NCBI GenBank assembly: GCA_009776305.1
Contig: WRLY01000001.1
Coordinates: 620,001 to 684,000, forward strand
Origin: Oscillospiraceae bacterium
GTDB taxonomy: Bacteria > Bacillota > Clostridia > Oscillospirales > Ruminococcaceae
Direction of reading: 5' to 3'
DNA: 64,000 nucleotides
The position numbers and the translations under genes were made by a program. The notes under the pieces are model-generated. The model was not told the DNA's origin. It made no database searches and saw nothing but the letters and a program-made list of their open reading frames with translations. Positions 58,049 to 64,000 of the stretch are shown here, in pieces; positions within the stretch are counted from its first letter, which is position 1, and each line of letters opens with the position of its first letter.

Positions 58049-59381
58049 CGTAATCGGCGCGGGACTTGCGGGGGCTGAGGCGGCGTGGGTTTTAGCCGAA
58101 AACGGCTTTGAGGTTTTGCTTTATGAGATGAAACCCAAAACATTTTCCCCCGCTCACAAAAACCAAAACTTTGCCGAGCTTGTCTGCTCCAATTCGTTTA
58201 AGTCAAACGACAAAAGCACAGCTTCGGGTTTATTAAAAGCCGAAATGCGGCTTTTAAACTCGCTGATTATAAAAACAGCCGAAAAAACCGCCGTAGCGGC
58301 GGGAAACGCCCTGGCGGTTGACAGGGAAAAATTCTCACTTGAAATTACCCGAAGAATTCTTGAACACCCCCGAATAAAAGTTATAAATGATGAAGTCATA
58401 GAATTCCCCGAAAAAAATGCAATTATATGCACGGGACCTTTGACAAGCGATTTGTTCGCCGTTGAAATAAGCAAAAAGTGCAAGTCTTTATATTTCTACG
58501 ATGCAGCCGCGCCGATTGTAACGCTTGAAAGCGTAGATTTAAATAAAGCCTTTTTCGGCAACAGATACGGCAAGCCGAGCGCCTCGGTTTGCAATTCCGA
58601 CTTGACGTCGGCGGTGTGTGATGATAAAAACAAAGGCGATTATTTGAACTGCCCATTTACCGAAGAAGAATATAATCTTTTCTACAATGAGCTGATAAAA
58701 GCCGAAACCGCGCCTTTGCATCAAGTTGACAAAATAAACGTTTATGAGGGCTGTATGCCTGTTGAAATATTGGCGAAACGCGGCAGGGACAGCGTTCGTT
58801 ACGGCTGTATGAAACCGGTGGGTTTCACAGACCCGCGCACGGACAAACGCCCTTACGCACTTGTACAGCTTCGCGCCGAAAATGCGGAAAAAACGCTGTT
58901 CAACATAGTCGGCTTTCAGACTAATCTGAAGTTTAAAGAGCAGGAAAGGGTTTTCCGCCTGATACCGGGCTTGGAAAATGCCGATTTCATGCGGTACGGT
59001 GTTATGCACCGCAATACGTTTTTGGATAGTCCGAGGCTGTTAGACAGGCATTTTATGCTGAACAATTCCGACAACGTTTATTTCGCGGGGCAGATTACGG
59101 GGACGGAGGGTTACGCCGAGAGCGCGGCGGGCGGAATCATAGCGGGGCTGTCGTTAGCGCGCAAACTCATCGGGAAAGAACCGCTTGAATTACCCGAAAC
59201 GACAATCATCGGCGCACTTTCAAGGTATATCAGCGACCAAAACGTTACGAATTTTCAGCCTATGGGGGCGAACATGGGGCTTTTGCCGCCGCTCCCCGAA
59301 AGAATCAAGGGGAAAAAAGAACGTTATGCGGCGCTTGCCGAGCGGGCAATCAAGGATTTGAAAACCGCCGTCAGCGATTAA
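58035..59381 (+). CDS. trmFO: methylenetetrahydrofolate-tRNA-(uracil-5-)-methyltransferase TrmFO
   Basis: This flavoprotein makes m5U54 in tRNA from methylene-THF. The 448-residue protein has the FAD motif VSVIGAGLAGAEAAW, ELVCSNSFKSND, NVYEGCMPVEILAKRG, GRDSVRYGCMKPVG, and AGQITGTEGYAESAAGG. The ATG at 58035 lies inside the 3' end of topA and gives the standard N-terminus. It converges on the DUF6809 gene with an 11-base overlap. Confidence 0.95.
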   Translation: MPKVSVIGAGLAGAEAAWVLAENGFEVLLYEMKPKTFSPAHKNQNFAELVCSNSFKSNDKSTASGLLKAEMRLLNSLIIKTAEKTAVAAGNALAVDREKFSLEITRRILEHPRIKVINDEVIEFPEKNAIICTGPLTSDLFAVEISKKCKSLYFYDAAAPIVTLESVDLNKAFFGNRYGKPSASVCNSDLTSAVCDDKNKGDYLNCPFTEEEYNLFYNELIKAETAPLHQVDKINVYEGCMPVEILAKRGRDSVRYGCMKPVGFTDPRTDKRPYALVQLRAENAEKTLFNIVGFQTNLKFKEQERVFRLIPGLENADFMRYGVMHRNTFLDSPRLLDRHFMLNNSDNVYFAGQITGTEGYAESAAGGIIAGLSLARKLIGKEPLELPETTIIGALSRYISDQNVTNFQPMGANMGLLPPLPERIKGKKERYAALAERAIKDLKTAVSD

Positions 59382-59610
59382 GCATTTCAAATGTCAAAAG
59401 AGTGTTGGCGCAAAAGCCCTGCCTGAAGCTTTCACGCGAGGCATATTCAAGTAACTCGTTCTGCGCGTCGATTAATTTTTCAAGCAGTTTTTTGCTTTCG
59501 TCGTCTAATTTTTGATTGAGCCTTGTTTTAATCTCTCCTGTAAGCTTTAACAAATCGCTGTCAATATTTTCGGCATAGGCAATGTAAATTGTATCAAGTA
59601 TGTTTTTCAT
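59371..59610 (-). CDS. DUF6809-like small protein
   Basis: The 79-residue helical protein (LLKLTGEIKTRLNQKLDDES, EKLIDAQNELLEYASRESF, RQGFCANTLLTFEML) has the pattern of DUF6809, a family common on clostridial mobile elements and in gut Clostridia. Function unknown. It is driven by a consensus promoter carrying two operator boxes and is divergent from an XRE repressor. Confidence 0.75.
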   Translation of the reverse strand: MKNILDTIYIAYAENIDSDLLKLTGEIKTRLNQKLDDESKKLLEKLIDAQNELLEYASRESFRQGFCANTLLTFEMLNR

Positions 59611-59638
59611 GGTTTTTTCTCCTTTTTGAGTTAGTTTT

Positions 59639-59694
59639 ACACTATCTGTTAAATAGTGTAATTCAATTATACACTATCCGATGAACAGTGTCAA
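59639..59694 (-). promoter_or_regulatory. twin operator and promoter between DUF6809 and XRE genes
   Basis: Minus-strand promoter: TTGACA (59689-59694), 17 bases, TATAAT (59666-59671). Two near-identical 21-bp operators overlap it: ACACTAT-N7-ATAGTGT (59639-59659) and ACACTAT-N7-ACAGTGT (59671-59691), spaced 32 bp, about three helical turns, so bound dimers would lie on one face of the DNA. The nearby XRE protein is the likely ligand. Confidence 0.85.
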
Positions 59695-59713
59695 GCTTTT
59701 TGGAGTTTTTCTT

Positions 59714-59929
59714 ATGATTAGTGAAAGAATAAAATATTTACGAGTAAAAAATAAGCTAACGCAAAAAAAAACGGCTGAAATTGCAGGTGTACAGGAGGTT
59801 TCGTTTCAGCGGTTTGAATACGGAACATTGAGACCGAGCTTGGACACGCTTATTATTTTAGCAGATTATTTCGGCGTATCATTGGATTATTTAGTCGGGC
59901 GGACGGATAAGCCCGAAATCAATAAATAA
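59714..59929 (+). CDS. small XRE-family HTH repressor
   Basis: The 71-residue protein is a bare Cro/CI-type helix-turn-helix: RIKYLRVKNKLTQKKTAEIA, GVQEVSFQRFEYGTLRPSLD and LADYFGVSLDYLVGRTD. The ATG at 59714 follows GGAG; an upstream in-frame ATG at 59681 lies inside an operator box. It probably represses the divergent DUF6809 gene and itself. It is followed after 13 bases by plsX, so plsX may be co-transcribed. Confidence 0.88.
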   Translation: MISERIKYLRVKNKLTQKKTAEIAGVQEVSFQRFEYGTLRPSLDTLIILADYFGVSLDYLVGRTDKPEINK

Positions 59930-59942
59930 CGAGGTGACTATT

Positions 59943-61058
59943 ATGAAACAAACAAGCAACAGCAAAGGAATCGCCCCCGACGGAAAGTCCGCCCCTGACG
60001 GAAAGTCCGCCCCTGACGGAAAGTCCGCCCCTGACGGAAAGTCCGCCCCAGACGGTTCGTCGGTGAGAATAGCATTAGATGCGTTTGGCGGTGACCACGC
60101 GCCGGATATGCCGATTTTAGGCGCGGCGGCGGCGGTAGAGGAATACGGCGCGGAAATAATTTTGACGGGCGACGAGAAAATTATTAAATCCCGCATGAAA
60201 GAGCTGGGTGTTTCGGGTAAAAATATCACCATTGTAAAAGCCGATGGTGTAATCAAAATTGAGGACGACCCTATTGAGATAAGAGGCTCGAAAAAGAATT
60301 CCTCTATGGGGAAGGCATTTCAGCTTGTGGCGAGCGGCGACGCCGACGCCTTTGTCAGCGCGGGCAGTACGGCGGCGCTCGTGATTGGTGCGATTACTAT
60401 TGTAAGGCGAATGAAAGGGGTAAAACGCCCCGCGCTTGCCCCGCTTATGCCGGGGTTCAGCGGTCATTATATGCTCCTTGACGGCGGCGCGAATCTTGAT
60501 TGCCGCCCTGAAATGTTAGTGCAATTTGGGGTTATGGGCAGTATTTTCATGGAAAAAATCATGGGTATAAAAAATCCCCGTGTAGGACTTCTGAATGTCG
60601 GTGCGGAGCGGGAAAAAGGGCGCGAGCTTGAACAAAAGGCTTACGAAGCCTTACAGAACGCCCCCATTAACTTTGTGGGCAATGTTGAGGGGCGCGACCC
60701 CATTGCCAATTTGTGCGATGTGGCGGTTACTGACGGATTTACCGGCAATGTCTATTTAAAAGGTGTTGAGGGAATGGGTGCGCTTATAAAAGTTTCACTG
60801 AAAGAGCTTTTTACCACCAATACAAGCACCAAATTCGGATACCTTTTAAGTAAAAAGGGGATTAGAAATCTCGGTAAAAAGATGGACTATAAGGAAGTGG
60901 GCGGTTCTCCCCTTTTAGGTACAAAAAAGCCTGTGATTAAGGCACACGGCTCAAGCGATGCACTGGCGTTCAAGAACGCAATCAGGCAGGCGATTAACTT
61001 CTGCGTCGCGATTGATGAAATCGAAACGGCAATCGCAGGGCTGAATCCTCAAAATTAA
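59943..61058 (+). CDS. plsX: phosphate acyltransferase PlsX with repeat-built N-terminal extension
   Basis: PlsX makes acyl-phosphate from acyl-ACP for phospholipid synthesis. The PlsX domain begins at VRIALDAFGGDHAPD (about residue 41) and includes SAGSTAALVIGA, PALAPLMPG, LLDGGANLDCRPEM, GLLNVGAEREKG and VTDGFTGNVYLKG. The ATG at 59943 follows GAGGTG. The first 40 residues are an extension made of APDGKS repeats, unusual for this protein, which normally starts at MRIALDAMGGD. In most Firmicutes acpP lies between plsX and rnc; here it does not. Confidence 0.94.
   Translation: MKQTSNSKGIAPDGKSAPDGKSAPDGKSAPDGKSAPDGSSVRIALDAFGGDHAPDMPILGAAAAVEEYGAEIILTGDEKIIKSRMKELGVSGKNITIVKADGVIKIEDDPIEIRGSKKNSSMGKAFQLVASGDADAFVSAGSTAALVIGAITIVRRMKGVKRPALAPLMPGFSGHYMLLDGGANLDCRPEMLVQFGVMGSIFMEKIMGIKNPRVGLLNVGAEREKGRELEQKAYEALQNAPINFVGNVEGRDPIANLCDVAVTDGFTGNVYLKGVEGMGALIKVSLKELFTTNTSTKFGYLLSKKGIRNLGKKMDYKEVGGSPLLGTKKPVIKAHGSSDALAFKNAIRQAINFCVAIDEIETAIAGLNPQN
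59973..60062 (+). repeat. 18-bp tandem repeat in the 5' end of plsX
   Basis: The unit GCCCCTGACGGAAAGTCC occurs four times in a row (59973-60044, first unit with one change), plus a degenerate fifth to 60062. It encodes APDGKS repeats and keeps frame. Confidence 0.93.
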
Positions 61059-61078
61059 CGTTTAGAGAGGCTAATCAT

Positions 61079-61762
61079 TTGGCAACAACATTTGAGAAAA
61101 AAATTAAATATACCTTTAAAAATAAAGCGCTCTTTAAAGAAGCGCTGACACATTCGTCACACTCATCGGGCAAAAAGCGTTTCAGCAATGAGCGTCTGGA
61201 GTTCCTGGGGGACAGCGTTTTGTCGCTCGTAACGTCTAAGTATTTATTCGAGCAGTTACGCGATATACCCGAGGGGCAACTTACAAAGCTGCGGGCGGGA
61301 ATCGTCTGTGAACAGTCGCTTTTCGGCTTTGCCCAAAAAATAGATTTAGGGGAGCAACTTTTTTTAGGCAAGGGCGAGGAGACTTCAGGCGGGCGTCGTC
61401 GTCGCTCAATTTTGGCGGACGCTTTTGAGGCGTTAATCGCCGCCATTTTTCTTGATGGCGGAATAGAGCAAGCCGAAAAGTTCCTGCTTTCGTTTTTGCC
61501 TGAAAAAGAAAAATTGATGGGCGGCAAGCCTCTGTTCAACGATTATAAAACAGTTTTGCAGGAAATCATTCAGCAAAATCCGGAGGAAAAAATAACCTAC
61601 AAACTCGAAAGTGAAAGCGGTGAAGACCACAACAAAACTTTCACGTCAAGCGTTTTGCTGAACAATCAGTGCATAGGCACGGGGACAGGCAGAAGTAAAA
61701 AAGAAGCCGAGCAGGAAGCGGCAAGGGAGGCAATAAGGCTTATGGGATATGAGCAGGAATGA
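61079..61762 (+). CDS. rnc: ribonuclease III
   Basis: RNase III cleaves double-stranded RNA in rRNA and mRNA maturation. The 227-residue protein has the catalytic signature NERLEFLGDSVLSLV, second acidic site LADAFEALIAAIFLDGG and a C-terminal dsRBD (DYKTVLQEIIQQNPEEKITY, GRSKKEAEQEAAREAI). TTG start at 61079. It overlaps the next reading frame by 4 bases and is followed by smc in the usual neighbourhood. Confidence 0.95.
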   Translation: MATTFEKKIKYTFKNKALFKEALTHSSHSSGKKRFSNERLEFLGDSVLSLVTSKYLFEQLRDIPEGQLTKLRAGIVCEQSLFGFAQKIDLGEQLFLGKGEETSGGRRRRSILADAFEALIAAIFLDGGIEQAEKFLLSFLPEKEKLMGGKPLFNDYKTVLQEIIQQNPEEKITYKLESESGEDHNKTFTSSVLLNNQCIGTGTGRSKKEAEQEAAREAIRLMGYEQE

Positions 61763-61791
61763 AAACGGTAGAGAACAAGGGAGCCAACTTA

Positions 61792-62811
61792 ATGGAACTA
61801 AGCGCGGGGCGCAAACGGACTAATGCCGCGATTTTTATACCGCATCTCGGCTGTCCGCACAAATGCTCTTTCTGCGATCAGAACCAAACCACAAAAGCGC
61901 AAAACTCTGTAAGCGCGAAAGATGTTTATGACATTTTGGAAAGCTACGCAACGTCGCTGAAACAGCGCGGGCTGACAGCTCAAATCGGTTTTTTCGGCGG
62001 AACGTTTACCGCGCTTGATTGGGATTACAGGGAAGAATTACTTAGCACAGCAAATCAATATTTGCGAAAGTACCCTGAAATCTTCACGGGAATCCGTTGT
62101 TCCACCCGTCCTGATTATATAAATGAAAAGGTTTTGGAGCAACTAAGGCATTACGGTGTAAACGCCGTTGAGCTCGGCGTACAGAGCATGGACGAAGATG
62201 TTTTGGAGCTTAATAACCGTAGGCACAGCTCCGATGATGTGCGGAAAAGCGCGGAGCTAATCAAAAGTTTCGGCTTTGAATCAGGTTTGCAGATGATGAC
62301 CGGATTATTGGGCGACACGGCGGAAAAATCGCTGTATACAGCAGATGAATTAATCAAGCTGAAGCCTGATACCGCGCGGATTTACCCGACTGTAATTCTG
62401 AAAAATACCATGCTTGGCGATTTATACGAGAGCGGGAAATTTAAAACCTTTTCACTTGAAGAAACGATTGTGCTTTGCGCGGAAATTTATCGCAGATTTA
62501 CCGAAAACAATATAAAAGTAATTCGCCTCGGACTAAACATCAGCAGTAAAAGCAATCTGAAAAATGAAATTATAGGTGGTAATTACGGCTTGCAATTAGG
62601 CGAATTATGTATCGGGCGGTATTATTTCAACAGGCTCTTGAAATTCATGCAAAACAGTGAAGCGAAAAAATTCCACATATATGCAGACAGGCGCAATATC
62701 AGCAAAATTAACGGTCACAAAAGCGAGAATAAACTGAAATTAGCAGAGCTCGGTTATGAGTTTAAAATAGAAGAAAAGCAAGGCGCGGATTTGGAAATCG
62801 AAGCTCTGTAG
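61792..62811 (+). CDS. Elp3-like radical SAM protein
   Basis: A radical SAM enzyme of about 340 residues with the cluster motif CPHKCSFCDQ and the family blocks IGFFGGTFTALDW, GIRCSTRPDYI, GVNAVELGVQSMDEDVLE and GFESGLQMMTGLLGDT. It resembles the Elp3/YhcC-type proteins found between rnc and smc in Clostridia; no acetyltransferase domain is present. Substrate unknown. I prefer ATG 61792 (AGGGAG 8 bases upstream); ATG 61759 overlaps the rnc stop but has its Shine-Dalgarno too close. Confidence 0.85.
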   Translation: MELSAGRKRTNAAIFIPHLGCPHKCSFCDQNQTTKAQNSVSAKDVYDILESYATSLKQRGLTAQIGFFGGTFTALDWDYREELLSTANQYLRKYPEIFTGIRCSTRPDYINEKVLEQLRHYGVNAVELGVQSMDEDVLELNNRRHSSDDVRKSAELIKSFGFESGLQMMTGLLGDTAEKSLYTADELIKLKPDTARIYPTVILKNTMLGDLYESGKFKTFSLEETIVLCAEIYRRFTENNIKVIRLGLNISSKSNLKNEIIGGNYGLQLGELCIGRYYFNRLLKFMQNSEAKKFHIYADRRNISKINGHKSENKLKLAELGYEFKIEEKQGADLEIEAL

Positions 62812-62868
62812 GGGTTATGATTGGGTAGAAAATTTATATTTTGCGGGGGTGTAATTTTTCCGCATAAT

Positions 62869-62960
62869 GTAGGGGCAGACCTTGTGTCTGCCCGAGAAAT
62901 CCAACGCCCCGCATTATATGCAGGCAAACATAATCGGGCAAACACAAGGTTTGCCCCTAC
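62869..62960. repeat. inverted pair of hairpin repeats (BIME-like doublet)
   Basis: Two 27-base units, 62869-62895 and 62934-62960, are inverted copies with two differences. Each is itself a hairpin: GGGCAGAC-CTTGT-GTCTGCCC on the left and GGGCAAAC-ACAAG-GTTTGCCC on the right. The two differences fall at pairing positions so each stem stays intact. The rest of the 235-base gap before smc (62812-63046) shows no gene. Confidence 0.85.
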
Positions 62961-63046
62961 GACAAAGGCGCATCACATTATAAGCATTTTCAACACCTGC
63001 CAACTAAAATATATGCGCAATTGATAAAACAGGAGAACCCAAAACA

Positions 63047-64000
63047 ATGTTCTTTAAATCACTGGAAATTCACGGTTTCAAATCCTTTCCCGATAAAACT
63101 ATTCTGAACTTCGACTCAAAAATGACGGCACTCGTCGGAAGTAACGGAAACGGGAAAAGCAATATAAGTGACGCGTTGCGCTGGGTCATGGGAGAGCAGG
63201 GCGCTAAAACCCTGCGCGGCGATAAAATGGAGGATGTCATTTTCCACGGCACTCAAAACCGCAAGCAGATGGGCTTTGCAAAGGTTAGCCTGCTGATTGA
63301 CAACACCGACCGCGCCCTTGGCATAAACAGCGACGAGGTGGGAATTTCCCGCAAGCTTTATCGCGACGGGGAGAGCGAGTATTTAATCAACGGACAAAAA
63401 TCACGCCTGAAAGATATTCACGAGCTTTTGATGGGTACGGGACTCGGGCGGGAGGGCTATTCAATCGTAGGACAAGGCAGGGTAGCCGAAATCATAAACA
63501 GTAAAGGCAAGGAGCGTCGCGAAATCTTTGAAGAGGCGGCAGGCGTGACCAAATTCTTACATAAAAAAGACCACGCCACCCGCGAGCTTTCACGTGCTAA
63601 CGAGAACATTCTGCGCCTTTTGGATATAACCAAAGAGCTTGAGGACAGGCTTCCCGTTTTGGAAAAACAGGCGGAAAAGGCAAAAAAAGCCGTCGTGTTA
63701 ATTGAAAAAGAAAAGAAAATCGAAATTTCGGTAAGCGTTGCCGAACTTCGTAAAATTGACGAGAGCATGCTTGAAACTGAAAATAAAATCCTGCAAAACG
63801 AGGGCGAGTGCGAGCATTATGACCGTGAGATTACCTTGTTGGAAGAGCAAAACGAGGAAAACTTAAATGAAAAAATGAGCCTTTCGGCTAAGATGGGCGA
63901 TTTAAGCCGCCTTAACGAAAGTGCGCGGGACGAAATCGCCGAAACCGATAAGCAAATCGCTCTGACAGAAAGTGAAATCGTTCATAATGACGGGCGGGTC
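63047..64000 (+). CDS. smc: chromosome segregation protein SMC (3'-truncated by window edge)
   Basis: The first 318 residues of SMC are present: N-terminal ATPase half with FFKSLEIHGFKSFPDKT, Walker A LVGSNGNGKSNISDALRW (the common P of GPNGSGKSN replaced by S), WVMGEQGAKTLRG, the Q-loop region, and IVGQGRVAEIINSKGKERRE, followed by the start of the first coiled coil. ATG at 63047 behind ACAGGAGAA. The gene continues past the window. Together with rnc this is the standard Firmicute rnc-smc-ftsY neighbourhood. Confidence 0.96.
   Translation, partial: MFFKSLEIHGFKSFPDKTILNFDSKMTALVGSNGNGKSNISDALRWVMGEQGAKTLRGDKMEDVIFHGTQNRKQMGFAKVSLLIDNTDRALGINSDEVGISRKLYRDGESEYLINGQKSRLKDIHELLMGTGLGREGYSIVGQGRVAEIINSKGKERREIFEEAAGVTKFLHKKDHATRELSRANENILRLLDITKELEDRLPVLEKQAEKAKKAVVLIEKEKKIEISVSVAELRKIDESMLETENKILQNEGECEHYDREITLLEEQNEENLNEKMSLSAKMGDLSRLNESARDEIAETDKQIALTESEIVHNDGRV

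Noticed and set aside
1-64000. tRNA, rRNA or transposase genes
   Set aside because: No tRNA cloverleaf with consensus TTCRANYC arm, rRNA segment, or DDE/serine/tyrosine recombinase motif was recognised.

Overview
The window looks like chromosome from a spore-forming, anaerobic, low-to-moderate GC Firmicute of class Clostridia, probably the Oscillospiraceae/Ruminococcaceae side. The evidence is the SCIFF peptide with its radical SAM maturase, a GPR spore protease, a SpoIID-like protein, class B sortases, an electron-bifurcating transhydrogenase, a TM1266-type hydrogenase regulator, strong AGGAGG ribosome binding sites and frequent TTG/GTG starts. No rRNA, tRNA or CRISPR array was seen.

Layout. 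1-7 kb: 3' part of thiI, a CinA-type amidase, three tandem class B sortases and a SpoIID-like protein. 7.3-11.7 kb (minus): a three-gene NuoE/NuoF/GltD-fusion complex matching the Sporomusa-type transhydrogenase StnABC. 11.8-15.7 kb: SCIFF and its maturase, an HtrA protease and GPR. 15.8-25.1 kb: a five-gene phosphorelay and second-messenger cluster (two hybrid kinases, a lone receiver, an HD-GYP protein and a receiver-GGDEF protein with a broken active site). 25.1-28.4 kb (minus): three zinc-ribbon membrane proteins. 28.5-30.5 kb: an autoregulated PadR pair and a WYL regulator.

30.5-49.3 kb is the accessory heart of the window. On the minus strand lies a tightly packed cassette: a MalT/LuxR-type regulator, a small membrane protein with terminal cysteines, two DUF2589 proteins, two small proteins and a leaderless M23/SH3 peptidase. 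Across a 496-bp gap, on the plus strand, lies a compact siphophage-type morphogenesis module. It runs from terminase and portal through scaffold-like protein, capsid, connectors, tail tube and chaperones to a very small tape measure, hub and fibre. It has no integrase, repressor, replication, head-protease or holin gene. I read this as a candidate domesticated, phage-derived particle, possibly of gene-transfer-agent type, with its own regulator and lysin. A palindromic element that forms the terminator at its right end also occurs in frame inside one of the cassette's genes.

49.3-64 kb returns to core genome: an ECF S-component and TM1266-type regulator behind a structured leader, glnS-lgt, a DUF4190 protein, infC-rpmI-rplT with an attenuated leader and a non-AUG infC start, a TrmH-family methyltransferase, topA-trmFO, a DUF6809/XRE pair with twin operators, plsX with a repeat-built N-terminal extension, rnc, an Elp3-like radical SAM protein and the 5' part of smc. 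Short dispersed GC-rich palindromes sit between genes throughout.
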